From: Bacteroidaceae bacterium
GTDB lineage: Bacteria; Bacteroidota; Bacteroidia; Bacteroidales; Bacteroidaceae
DNA length: 64,000 nt
Assembly (NCBI GenBank): GCA_017560945.1
Contig: JAFZDY010000011.1
Coordinates: forward strand, 23,000-86,999
Direction of reading: 5' to 3'
Shown here: one piece after another, positions 1 through 9,500 of the stretch
Numbering within the stretch: position 1 is the first letter of the stretch
Layout: each line of letters opens with the position of its first letter
Program-made: the position numbers and the translations under genes
The notes under the pieces: model-generated
Databases searched by the model: none
What the model was told of the DNA's origin: nothing
What the model saw: only the letters and a program-made list of their open reading frames with translations

Positions 1-1
1 G

Positions 2-1882
2 GAGGTTGGTGAAGGTTATCGCAAACGGCTGGTCGCACATTTTAGCGATGGCACAGGTGTGGTGGATCTTGTATGGTTTCAAGGCCATAAGTTTGTGACG
101 AATAAATACAAAGTGCGCACCCCTTACATTGTCTTTGGTAAACCCACCGTCTTTGGAGGTCGTGTAAATATTGCGCATCCCGATATTGATCCTGCGGACG
201 AGTTGGTGCTCTCCAATATGGGGTTGCAACCCTATTACAATACTACCGAACGGATGAAACGGGGTAGTTTGAACTCTCGATCCATAGAAAAGTTTGTTGC
301 CAACTTATGCGACTTGGTAAAAGAACCTCTCCCTGAAACTCTCCCCGACTATATTATAGAGAAGAATCACCTTGTCTCGCTCACCGAGGCATTGATGAAT
401 ATACATTTTCCCAAGACACCCGAAGATTTAAGAAAGGCTCAATTTCGCTTGAAGTTTGAGGAGCTTTTCTTCGTACAACTCAATATCTTGCGCTATATGA
501 AGGAGCGTCAGCAACGCTATTGGGGTTTTGTGTTTAGCAAGGTGGGCGAGGTGTTCAATACTTTCTATACTCAAAATTTGCCTTTCGAACTTACTGGAGC
601 TCAGAAGCGTGTCATCAAGGAAATTCGAAAGGATATGGGATGCGGACGTCAGATGAATCGCCTGCTACAAGGTGACGTGGGAAGTGGAAAGACTTTGGTA
701 GCACTGATGTCGATGCTCATCGCTCTTGATAATGGTTATCAAGCTTGTATGATGGCTCCTACGGAAATATTGGCCGCTCAGCACTATGAAACTATTACTC
801 GTATGCTTTATGGCATGGATGTAAGGGTAGAGTTGCTCACGGGTAGCATCAAAGGAAAACGCCGCACCGAAATATTGGAAGGTGTACTCACGGGACAGAT
901 ACATATCCTCATCGGTACTCATGCGGTATTGGAGGATACCGTAACTTTTGCCCGATTAGGTATGGCAGTTATCGATGAGCAACACCGCTTTGGAGTGGCT
1001 CAACGCGCAAAGTTGTGGCAGAAGAATTCCGTTCCTCCTCATGTACTTGTGATGACTGCTACACCCATCCCTCGCACGTTGGCCATGACATTGTATGGTG
1101 ACCTTGATGTCTCCATCATAGATGAACTTCCACCAGGGCGAAAGCCTATTCGCACCATACATCAGTATGACAATCATCGTACATCGCTCTACTCAGACAT
1201 TCGTCGACAAATACAAGAGGGACGTCAGATTTATGTAGTTTATCCTCTTATCAAAGAGAGTGAGAAAATTGATTTGAAAAACCTGGAAGATGGTTACCAG
1301 ACAATCTGCGAGGTGTTTCCTGAATACAAAGTGTGTAAGGTGCACGGACAAATGAAACCCGCTGAGAAAGATGCTGAAATGCAACGCTTTGTCACGGGAG
1401 AAACACAGATAATGGTGGCCACTACGGTGATAGAAGTAGGAGTAAACGTACCCAATGCTTCGGTTATGGTCATTGAAAATGCTGAGCGGTTTGGTCTTTC
1501 TCAACTCCATCAACTTCGTGGACGTGTAGGACGTGGAGCAGATCAATCCTATTGCATCTTGGTGACAGGTTACAAACTGTCCGAAGATACTCGCAAGCGA
1601 ATAGATATTATGGTGCAGACGAATGATGGTTTCGAGATTGCTGAGGCTGATCTGAAATTGCGTGGCCCTGGTGATTTAGAAGGTACTCAGCAGAGTGGTG
1701 TGGCTTTCGACTTGAGAATAGCAAACATTACTCGTGATGCACAACTTCTACAACATGTACGCGAAATTGCACGTCGTGTGGTGGAAGATGATCCTGAAGG
1801 TACGGCTCCTCATCATGCGATGATGTGGGCACGTCTTCGACAGATGCGTAAGACGAGTGTCAATTGGTCAGATATTAGTTGA
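2..1882 (+). CDS. recG: ATP-dependent DNA helicase RecG, 5' end outside window
   Basis: RecG unwinds and reverses stalled replication forks and branched DNA. The reading frame is open from base 2, so the gene begins before the window. The visible 626 or so residues compare with about 700 for the family, so roughly the first 70 are missing. The visible part opens inside the OB-fold wedge domain (…SDGTGVVDLVWF). Walker A (GDVGSGKT) lies near base 671, the DEQH box near 970, TATPIPRT near 1055, and the helicase motif VI region (QLRGRVGRG) near 1515. The C-terminal part has the usual LKLRGPGDLEGTQQSG signature. It is a normal core gene with no visible defect, and fucP starts 36 bases after its stop. 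Confidence 0.96.
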   Translation, partial: EVGEGYRKRLVAHFSDGTGVVDLVWFQGHKFVTNKYKVRTPYIVFGKPTVFGGRVNIAHPDIDPADELVLSNMGLQPYYNTTERMKRGSLNSRSIEKFVANLCDLVKEPLPETLPDYIIEKNHLVSLTEALMNIHFPKTPEDLRKAQFRLKFEELFFVQLNILRYMKERQQRYWGFVFSKVGEVFNTFYTQNLPFELTGAQKRVIKEIRKDMGCGRQMNRLLQGDVGSGKTLVALMSMLIALDNGYQACMMAPTEILAAQHYETITRMLYGMDVRVELLTGSIKGKRRTEILEGVLTGQIHILIGTHAVLEDTVTFARLGMAVIDEQHRFGVAQRAKLWQKNSVPPHVLVMTATPIPRTLAMTLYGDLDVSIIDELPPGRKPIRTIHQYDNHRTSLYSDIRRQIQEGRQIYVVYPLIKESEKIDLKNLEDGYQTICEVFPEYKVCKVHGQMKPAEKDAEMQRFVTGETQIMVATTVIEVGVNVPNASVMVIENAERFGLSQLHQLRGRVGRGADQSYCILVTGYKLSEDTRKRIDIMVQTNDGFEIAEADLKLRGPGDLEGTQQSGVAFDLRIANITRDAQLLQHVREIARRVVEDDPEGTAPHHAMMWARLRQMRKTSVNWSDIS

Positions 1883-1917
1883 TAGATAAGAATTAACCCA
1901 AATAAACAGACAAAACT

Positions 1918-3219
1918 ATGAAAGAGAAAAAAGTGTTGGTATCTAAAAAGTACCTATTTAGTTTCATCCTCATTACTTCGCTATTTGCATTATGGGGATT
2001 TGCGAATGACGTGACCAATCCTATGGTGGCTGCTTTCCAAACGGTAATGGAGTTATCAGCTGCTAAGGCATCCTTGATACAATTTGCATTCTATGGTGGA
2101 TACGCTACGATGGCTGTTCCTGCCGCCTTGTTTATCCGTAAATATAGTTATAAAAGTGGAATTCTACTTGGCCTTGGATTGTATGCTGTAGGTGCTTTCC
2201 TTGTTGTTCCTGCAGCTTCGTACCAGAGTTTTATGTTCTTTTGCTTGTCTCTGTATATCCTGACATTTGGCTTGGCTTTCCTTGAGACTACTGCTAATCC
2301 GTACATCTTATCATTGGGTGATAAGGAAACCTCTACACGCCGACTTAATATGGCACAGGCATTCAATCCTGTAGGATCACTCACTGGTATGGCAGTAGCC
2401 TCGTTCTTGGTCCTTCCCAACTTGATTTCTGATAAAAGAGACGAAGCAGGTACTATTATTTATCACACTCTTGATGTATCTGAGAAATCCGAAATCTTAG
2501 TACACGATTTGGCTGTTATCCGCAATCCTTATGTGGCCATCGGATTGGTAGTGCTATGTGTATTCGTAATCATTGCTTTGGCAAGAATGCCGATGGTGCG
2601 TGAGGATGAAAAGGTGACAGAAGGTGTGCATAGTGTGAAAACTACTCTCTCTAATTTGTGGAAGAATACCATTTATCGTGAAGGTGTATTCTCTCAGATG
2701 TGCTATGTTGGCGCTCAGATTATGGTATGGACATTTATTATCCAATACGCCGATCGTCTTGGATTAGACAAAGCTACTGCTCAGACCTACAATATCGTAG
2801 CAATGTCATTGAATCTGGTTGGTCGATTCTTAGGAACATTTATTATGAAGTATGTTAGCTCTCGTCAATTGCTTACCTATTTTGGAATAGGAGCATCTAT
2901 TTGTACTTTGGGTACTATCTTTATTGATGGAATGTGTGGACTTTATTGTTTGGTCCTCATTAGTTTATTTATGTCTATCATGTTCCCTTCCATCTATGGT
3001 ATAGCGTTGGAAAATGTAGATACACAAGACACCAAACTTGGAGCTGCATTCTTGGTGATGGCTATTGTGGGTGGCGCTTTGATGCCTCCCTTGCAGGGTA
3101 TGCTTATCGATCAGCAAGTTCTCTTCGGAATGCCTGCTGTGAACATCTCGTTTGTTCTTCCATTGATTTGCTTTATGGTTGTTACCGCATACGGATATCG
3201 TACACTCAAGCGCGCTTAA
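1918..3219 (+). CDS. fucP: FucP-type sugar:proton symporter (MFS)
   Basis: A 433-residue inner-membrane major facilitator superfamily permease of the FucP group, which imports L-fucose or related sugars with protons. The N-terminus (about residues 12-35) carries the family pattern FALWGFANDVTNPMV. A further conserved segment near residue 125 reads ETTANPYILSLG, and roughly twelve hydrophobic segments are visible. The length is typical. No fucose catabolic genes are adjacent, so the real substrate (fucose, galactose, glucose or an N-acetyl sugar) cannot be fixed from sequence alone. It stands between recG and radC; radC starts 10 bases after its stop, so they may share a transcript. Confidence 0.88.
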   Translation: MKEKKVLVSKKYLFSFILITSLFALWGFANDVTNPMVAAFQTVMELSAAKASLIQFAFYGGYATMAVPAALFIRKYSYKSGILLGLGLYAVGAFLVVPAASYQSFMFFCLSLYILTFGLAFLETTANPYILSLGDKETSTRRLNMAQAFNPVGSLTGMAVASFLVLPNLISDKRDEAGTIIYHTLDVSEKSEILVHDLAVIRNPYVAIGLVVLCVFVIIALARMPMVREDEKVTEGVHSVKTTLSNLWKNTIYREGVFSQMCYVGAQIMVWTFIIQYADRLGLDKATAQTYNIVAMSLNLVGRFLGTFIMKYVSSRQLLTYFGIGASICTLGTIFIDGMCGLYCLVLISLFMSIMFPSIYGIALENVDTQDTKLGAAFLVMAIVGGALMPPLQGMLIDQQVLFGMPAVNISFVLPLICFMVVTAYGYRTLKRA

Positions 3220-3228
3220 TGACAGACA

Positions 3229-3921
3229 ATGAGTGTTGAAAAACTAAATATCAACCAATGGGCTGAAGAAGATCGTCCCCGTGAGAAGATGATAGCTCAC
3301 GGGGCGGCCGTCTTAACCGATGCTGAGTTGTTGGCTATTCTTATTGGCTCGGGTAACCAAGATGAAACAGCTGTGGAGTTGATGCGTAGAGTTTTGGCAA
3401 CTTGTGGAAATAATCTCAATGAGTTGGGAAAACTTTCTTTGGAGCAATTGTGTAATTTCAAGGGCATTGGCTCAGCTAAAGCTGTGACGATAATGGCAGC
3501 CTGCGAGTTAGGACGTCGACGTAAATTGGCTGAAGTGGAAGAGCGTTTGGTCGTAACCATGCCACGCGATATTTACAACTATTTTCATCCCAAGTTAGCA
3601 GACCTTCCTGTTGAGGAATTTTGGGTGATGTTGCTAAACAATGCGTGCAAACTTATAGATGCTCGTCGTATTGCGACTGGTGGGATTTCTGAGGTGTCGG
3701 TAGATGTACGTTTGGTGCTTCGTGAAGCTATTTTGGGGCGTGCCACAGCCATTGTCTTGTGCCATAATCATCCTTCGGGTAATGTACATCCTAGTCGACA
3801 CGATGATATGTTGACTGATCGTCTTCGCCAAGCTTGTGAATTGATGAACATTCGTTTGATGGATCATTTGGTTCTCACTGACGGACGTTATTATAGTTAT
3901 TCTGACGAGGGTAGACTTTGA
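3229..3921 (+). CDS. radC: RadC family JAB-domain protein
   Basis: A 230-residue protein of the RadC/DUF2466 family. The N-terminal half has a helix-hairpin-helix-like segment (LCNFKGIGSAKAVTIMAA, about residues 74-92). The C-terminal half is an MPN/JAB metalloprotease-like domain whose metal motif HNHPSG is at about residues 179-184, followed by a downstream aspartate (SRHDDMLT). The family was once linked to DNA repair, but its biochemical role is unsettled. The length is normal and the metal-binding residues are present. It follows the sugar transporter closely and precedes a nitroreductase gene. Confidence 0.95.
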   Translation: MSVEKLNINQWAEEDRPREKMIAHGAAVLTDAELLAILIGSGNQDETAVELMRRVLATCGNNLNELGKLSLEQLCNFKGIGSAKAVTIMAACELGRRRKLAEVEERLVVTMPRDIYNYFHPKLADLPVEEFWVMLLNNACKLIDARRIATGGISEVSVDVRLVLREAILGRATAIVLCHNHPSGNVHPSRHDDMLTDRLRQACELMNIRLMDHLVLTDGRYYSYSDEGRL

Positions 3922-3945
3922 TAAAACTTTTTTTTGTGTGACTTG

Positions 3946-3972
3946 TTACAAAAGTAAAACAAACTTTTGTAA
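3946..3972. promoter_or_regulatory. Perfect 10-bp inverted repeat just before the nitroreductase start
   Basis: The arms TTACAAAAGT (3946-3955) and ACTTTTGTAA (3963-3972) are exact reverse complements separated by 7 bases. The right arm ends 2 bases before the ATG at 3975, so the element covers the translation initiation region. It could be a repressor operator or an RNA hairpin that blocks ribosome access. No run of T follows, so a terminator is unlikely. Confidence 0.5.
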
Positions 3973-3974
3973 TA

Positions 3975-4577
3975 ATGAATCGTAGTTTTAAGGAAGCCCT
4001 TCAGCATCGTCGAAGTTACTATGCGTTGGGAAGTGAAAGATTAGTCGGAAAGGGGGATATCGAGGAGATGGTGGAATTTGCGCTCATGCATGTTCCTTCT
4101 GCTTTCAATTCCCAATCATCTCGTGTTGTATTGTTGATGGATAAGGCGCATCGCCGTTTTTGGCAGATTGTGAAGGATACGTTGCAGGCAAGGATATCTG
4201 CCGATCAGTTTTCTAAGACTGAAAAGAAGATAAATCAGAGTTTTGCTTCTGGATATGGCACCTTACTCTTTTTCGAAGATCGTAGTGTCGTACAAGCAAT
4301 GGAGCGAAAATTTCCCCTTTATGCTTCCTCATTTTTTACTTGGTCGCAACAAACCTCAGCCATGCATCAACTAACTCTGTGGTGTATGTTGGAAGACAGA
4401 GGATTGGGAGCATCGCTTCAGCACTATAATCCGTTGGTGGACGAGGCCGTTCGTCAAGAATGGAATTTGCCTGTTCAATGGGAACTTGTGGCTCAAATGC
4501 CGTTTGGTTATCCCTTGACTATGCCGATGGCCAAGAAAATTGAATCGGTGGTCGAAAGGATGAGAGTGTTTGAATGA
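3975..4577 (+). CDS. Nitroreductase family protein
   Basis: A 200-residue protein resembling small FMN-dependent nitroreductases of the Frm2/HBN1-like type. The start has the R-R-S-Y-x-A-L pattern (residues 13-19), then a VPSAFNSQSSRVVLL segment (about 40-55) expected to contact FMN. The C-terminal half has the family features LEDRGLGASLQHYNP and a …MPFGYPLTMP segment. It probably reduces nitro compounds, quinones or other electrophiles with NAD(P)H in the cytoplasm; the natural substrate is unknown. An inverted repeat over its start suggests individual control. A convergent terminator separates it from ddh. Confidence 0.85.
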   Translation: MNRSFKEALQHRRSYYALGSERLVGKGDIEEMVEFALMHVPSAFNSQSSRVVLLMDKAHRRFWQIVKDTLQARISADQFSKTEKKINQSFASGYGTLLFFEDRSVVQAMERKFPLYASSFFTWSQQTSAMHQLTLWCMLEDRGLGASLQHYNPLVDEAVRQEWNLPVQWELVAQMPFGYPLTMPMAKKIESVVERMRVFE

Positions 4578-4582
4578 AAAAC

Positions 4583-4638
4583 GAGAAGGGAGGAGTCACG
4601 ATGTCTGAGACATTGAATTCCTCCCTCTTCATTTTTTT
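4583..4638. terminator. Terminator between convergent nitroreductase and ddh genes
   Basis: A G-rich left arm (GAGAAGGGAGGAGT, 4583-4596) pairs imperfectly with the right arm ATTCCTCCCTCTTC (4617-4630), followed by ATTTTTTT. There is a short inner hairpin (TGTC-TGA-GACA). It lies 6 bases after the nitroreductase stop and 10 bases before the ddh stop, so it fits a terminator for the plus-strand gene that may also serve ddh. Confidence 0.7.
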
Positions 4639-4648
4639 ACTTTTTACT

Positions 4649-5548
4649 TTACACCAAGTGTGCAATCCATTCTTCGCGATTGCCAGGAAGTAGGTCAATA
4701 ACAGGAATCTCTACCATCGTGTAGCAACCTGGTTGTTGTTTCATACTTGCACGTGCTACGTTAACGAGTACTTGTGAAGTCAATGCAGGATTGTTTATCT
4801 TCATGTTGAACTCGAACAATTGGTTTTGTGTCTTTCCGCTCACACCTTTGCGCACCAAGTTTACTCCATGTCCCATGTCTTTCAACTCATCCACATTTGA
4901 CACCTGTTTTACGTGTGTTTCGTCATTCACAAAGTAGGGATCTGTCTTAATGGCAGTAGCAATCTTGTCAAAGTCGTATCCCTCTTCCACTTCAATGTAC
5001 ACCATACGGCGATGTATGCCTGTACCTACAGGAATTGTCATTGATAGGGCATCTTTGACGCCTTCAATGGCCTTGCAACATACACTATGTCCCATAGACA
5101 TTCCAGGGCCGAAATTGGTGTAAGTGATTCCCTTGGGAGCCAAACTCTGCATCAAGGTACGCACCACACTATCGCTTCCTGGATCCCATCCTGCTGAGAT
5201 GATGGATACAGCACCATGCTCCTTCGCAACTTTGTCGAGTGAACGGCGTAAATCCACAATTCCTGAGTGGATGTCGTAACTGTCTACAGTATTGATACCC
5301 AGTGCCAATATCTCTTTAGCGTATGCTTCAATGCTACGCGTGGGAGCAGCCAATATGGCTACGTCAACGTCCTTTAATTCACTGATGTGCTTTACTACAG
5401 GGTAGTCATTCAGTTCTGCAGGTTTGTTTTCTGCACCACTGCGTCGTACCACACCTGCGATTTCAAAATCAGGGGCAGCCTCCAATGCCTCCAATGCAAA
5501 TTTTCCTATGTTGCCATATCCCACAATGGCTGCACGAATCTTTTTCAT
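4649..5548 (-). CDS. ddh: meso-Diaminopimelate dehydrogenase
   Basis: Cytoplasmic NADPH-dependent enzyme of lysine and peptidoglycan precursor synthesis. It converts tetrahydrodipicolinate to meso-diaminopimelate in one step. The N-terminus MKKIRAAIVGYGNIGKFALEAL has the Rossmann dinucleotide motif GYGNIG. The internal segments SAGWDPGSDSVVR and GPGMSMGHSVCCKAIEGVK are diagnostic for Ddh. The start at 5548 is preferred over the longer frame to 5605, because the extra 19 residues are unlike the family and precede a typical MKKIR start. This gives 299 residues, the normal length. A Bacteroidetes -7 box lies about 45 bases upstream. Confidence 0.94.
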   Translation of the reverse strand: MKKIRAAIVGYGNIGKFALEALEAAPDFEIAGVVRRSGAENKPAELNDYPVVKHISELKDVDVAILAAPTRSIEAYAKEILALGINTVDSYDIHSGIVDLRRSLDKVAKEHGAVSIISAGWDPGSDSVVRTLMQSLAPKGITYTNFGPGMSMGHSVCCKAIEGVKDALSMTIPVGTGIHRRMVYIEVEEGYDFDKIATAIKTDPYFVNDETHVKQVSNVDELKDMGHGVNLVRKGVSGKTQNQLFEFNMKINNPALTSQVLVNVARASMKQQPGCYTMVEIPVIDLLPGNREEWIAHLV

Positions 5549-5592
5549 ATCTTTGTTAATTCTTAAATGGCATAATTTGTATAAAACGAACG

Positions 5593-5600
5593 CAAATGTA
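5593..5600 (-). promoter_or_regulatory. Candidate Bacteroidetes -7 box for ddh
   Basis: On the minus strand this reads TACATTTG, matching TAnnTTTG. It lies 44 bases before the ddh start at 5548, a normal leader distance. No convincing -33 TTTG is present, so the call is moderate. Confidence 0.45.
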
Positions 5601-5895
5601 TACAAAAAGTTTGAATTATGAATGTTTCTGCCGATTTTTGTTAGCGAAGAGGGAAAAATCTTTGTTTTGTATGTATCCTCACGTTAAAAACATGAAGACT
5701 CAAAATGTTTCTTGATACACAAAAAGACTAAATTTTGTTCCTGTTTTTTTGTTTGAGTGTCAGTAATTTTTCACCTGAATCGTCATATTTCACATACATA
5801 TACAATAAAAGATGTAATTTCTCGTTTTTTCTTTTGTTAACTGGGGTTATGTGGTGATGGTCGCATGGCCAGCGGAAGAAAGAAAAAGTACATTT

Positions 5896-6510
5896 ATGAT
5901 CGAATATATCAAGGGAGAGATAGCGGAGTTGACTCCTGCTACTGTGACATTGGAAACGAGTGGGGGAGTGGGTTATCTGCTCAACATTTCGTTGAATACT
6001 TATACTGCCATACAAGGTAAAAAACAGGTGCGTTTGTATGTTCATGAAGCCATTCGTGAGGATGCATGGGTGCTTTTTGGCTTTGCCACTAAGGAAGAGC
6101 GTGAGTTGTTTTTGCAACTGATCACTGTTAGCGGCATTGGTGGAAATACGGCACGTATGATATTGTCTGCTTTGAGCCCACGAGAATTGTGTGACGTGAT
6201 ATCTACAGGTAACGATAAGTTACTGAAGACCGTGAAGGGTATAGGGTTGAAGACCGCTCAACGAATCATCGTGGATTTGAAGGATAAAATCAAAGTATTG
6301 CCCTCAGCCTCAGGAGCTGTTGGCATGGGTGGTGAACTCCCCTTGTCTGGAGTGGGAATGTCTAATGCGGTGATGGAAGAGGCAGTGTCGGCCCTTACAA
6401 TGTTGGGATTCCCTGTTGCTGCCTCGCAAAAGGTGGTGGTGGGCATCTTGAAGGAAGAACCATCCGCACCAGTAGAACAAGTAATCAAGGTGGCCTTGAA
6501 AAGATTGTAG
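5896..6510 (+). CDS. ruvA: Holliday junction branch migration protein RuvA
   Basis: RuvA binds four-way DNA junctions as a tetramer and loads the RuvB motor. The chosen start ([12 protein letters not shown], base 5896) matches the family N-terminus; the open frame from 5851 adds residues that do not fit. The result is 204 residues. The OB-fold N-terminal domain is followed by two helix-hairpin-helix motifs ([13 protein letters not shown] and [19 protein letters not shown]) and a C-terminal domain III that contacts RuvB. ruvB is not next to it. ruvA lies directly upstream of sprA, an arrangement I recall as common in Bacteroidetes. Confidence 0.96.
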   Translation: MIEYIKGEIAELTPATVTLETSGGVGYLLNISLNTYTAIQGKKQVRLYVHEAIREDAWVLFGFATKEERELFLQLITVSGIGGNTARMILSALSPRELCDVISTGNDKLLKTVKGIGLKTAQRIIVDLKDKIKVLPSASGAVGMGGELPLSGVGMSNAVMEEAVSALTMLGFPVAASQKVVVGILKEEPSAPVEQVIKVALKRL

Positions 6511-6569
6511 TTAACCTTCCCATATTTTTTTCTGTGTAGGGAAAAACTTTTTTGTGTATCTGAGAAAAA

Positions 6570-9500
6570 ATGAATAGCATAAAGACATATCGTTTTGGCC
6601 TTTTGACATTATTGTTACTGATTGTGGTCAGCGTGCAATTGTATGCTGCAATCAGTGGCGAAAGTCCCCTTTATGCTCCATTGACTACAACTCAAGAACC
6701 TCAACCAGCGGATTCGACCAATCAAGAAAAACCACGATACAGTGTCAAGAAAACAGCCCCTGAATATAACGAGGAGGATTTGAAGCAAAGTGCAGCCGAC
6801 TTGCGCGACCCTGAAAATATTGAACAGAAAGTAGAGTATGATGAAAAGACGGGGCATTATGTGATAGGTACCAAGATGGGGGATAGTTATCTGAATGCCC
6901 CAGTGCTGATGACTCCAGAGGAGTATACCACATGGAGTATGAAGCAATCGATGAATGCTTACTATCGCAATAAAAATGCCGAAGAGTTTGAAAAGGAGGG
7001 GAAGGAGAAGTTTGATTTCACAGATATGAAGTTTGACCTTGGCCCTGCGGAAAAGATATTTGGCCCTGGCGGAGTGCAAATAAAAACCCAAGGATCTGCC
7101 GAGTTGAAGTTTGGTGGTAAGTACAAGAACACCCAAAATCCGAGCCTTCCTGAACGTCAGCGCAAAACTTTTGGTTTTGACTTCGATGAGAAGGTGAATC
7201 TTAACATTAACGGAAAGGTTGGTGATAAGATGAACCTAAACATGAATTACAATACTGATGCGACTTTCGACTATGATACAAAAAAGATAAAACTTGCTTA
7301 CGAAGGTAAGGAGGATGAGATTATAAAATTGTTGGAAGCGGGTAATGTCAGCATGCCCAGTAATTCATCCCTCATCCGCGGTGCTACTTCATTATTTGGT
7401 GTGCGAGCCGATTTTCAGTTTGGTAAATTAAAATTGCAAACTGTTGTTTCGCAAAAGGAGTCATCGTCTAAATCAGTATCCTCCAAGGGTGGAGCTCAAC
7501 TTCATGATTTTGAATTGAGTGTGGCCAATTATGACGAAAATCGTCACTTCTTCCTTGGTCACTATTTCCGAGACAATTATGATAAGAATATGGCTTCGTT
7601 GCCAAATGTGTTGAGTGGTATTACCATCACTCGAGTGGAAATTTGGGTAACCAACAAGAGTAGTAGTTACGACAATCCGCGAAACATCATTGCATTTGCC
7701 GACTTGGGAGAACCGCGTAAGATAAGCAATCCCACGTGGACAGGGACAGGGACAAACAATCCCTACAATAATGCAAACAACCTCTATCAAAGCATGGTAA
7801 ACCAATATGCCGATGCTCGTGATATTACCCGTTCGACAAATGTGTTGGATGGGATACCTGGATTTGAGGGTAGTGTAGATTACGAAAAAATAGAGAATGC
7901 ACGCCTATTGAAAAGTACGGAATATACGTTGAACAAGGCGGTAGGATTCATATCGTTAAAGCAGACTCTTCAACCCGATGATGTGTTGGCTATAGCCTAT
8001 GAATACACATTGAATGGTACACGCTATCAGGTTGGTGAGTTTGCATCAGATGTGAGTGACACTCAACAAACCTTATACGTTAAGTTGTTGAAAAATACCA
8101 GCAATCGTCCAGGTATAGGAACATGGGATTTGATGATGAAGAACGTCTATGCATTGGGTGCGAATAGTGTTCAGAAGGAGAAATTCCGTCTCGACATCAA
8201 ATACCAGAGTGACACGGCAGGAGTGTACCTCAATTACATCCCTGAGCAACAATTGAAAGAAACGACCCTGTTGCGTGCCATGAATTTGGATAGATTGGAT
8301 GACAATCAACAGAGTCGTCCTAATGGATTTTTCGACTTCGTGGAGGGCTATACTGTGACGGCACAAAACGGACGCATTTACTTCCCTGTAGTAGAGCCTT
8401 TTGGTGATCATTTGCGTAAGTTTATAGGAAACAATGAATTGGCAGACAAGTATGTGTTCGATGAACTTTACGATTCTACAAAGACCATTGCCAAGCAGAT
8501 TGCTGAAAAGGATAAATTTATATTGGTTGGACAATATAAAGCAACCTCTGGAAGTGAGATAGATTTGGGCGCATGGAACATACCCCAAGGTTCGGTGACG
8601 GTGACTGCTGGTGGAGTCACATTGGTCGAGAATAGTGACTATACGGTGGATTATAGTTCGGGTCGTGTAACCATTATCAATCAAAGTATCATTGATGCAG
8701 GTACAGCCGTAAACGTAAGTTTGGAGAGTAATACCAACTTCAGTATGCAACGTAAGTCCATGTTTGGTATGAACTTTGCATATGACTTTAGTAAGGATTT
8801 CCAATTTGGTGGTACCATTATGCACTTGAGTGAAAGACCTCAGACAAGCAAGGTGTCCATGGGTAATGAGCCATTGAAAAATACCTTGTGGGGTGCCAAT
8901 ATGGCTTGGAAGAGAGAGAGTCAATGGTTGACCAATATGATTGATAAATTGCCTTTGTTGGATGCAACTCAACCTTCGTCCATCAATTTGACGGCAGAGT
9001 TTGCTCAGTTGATTGCAGGTGAGGCTGATGGTGTTCAAGGAAATGCTTCCTACTTGGATGATTTTGAAAGTACCGAGAATGGCATAGACATACGTCAACC
9101 AGAACGTTGGATGATTGCCAGCACTCCATCGGTATTGCCTTATTCTACATTGACGAACGATATACGTTACGGAATGGATCGAGCACGTCTAAGTTGGTAC
9201 TATATCGACCCATTATTTACACGTCGTAATTCTTCCCTTACTCCTTCACACATCAAGAGTGATATGGATCAATTGTCTAATCACTATGTGCGCGAGGTTT
9301 ACGAGCGTGAATTGTATCCAAATAAAGAAGCTGAGTACCAGTCTTCTTCGACTTTGAATATATTGAACTTAGCATTCTACCCCGATGAACGTGGTCCATA
9401 TAACCTTGACACAGACTTGACTGACGACGGAAAGTTGACCAATCCAACCAAACGTTGGGGTGGTATGATGCGTAAGTTAGAAACCAGTGATTTCGAAACA

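Noticed and set aside
5606-5895. Looked for a gene in the 290-base gap before ruvA
   Set aside because: The antisense frame there has no domain and overlaps the ruvA start; apart from the ddh -7 box I see nothing.
8073-9098. A 341-codon open frame antisense to sprA
   Set aside because: It lies wholly inside sprA, has no recognisable domain, and its composition is that expected from the complement of a low-stop coding strand.
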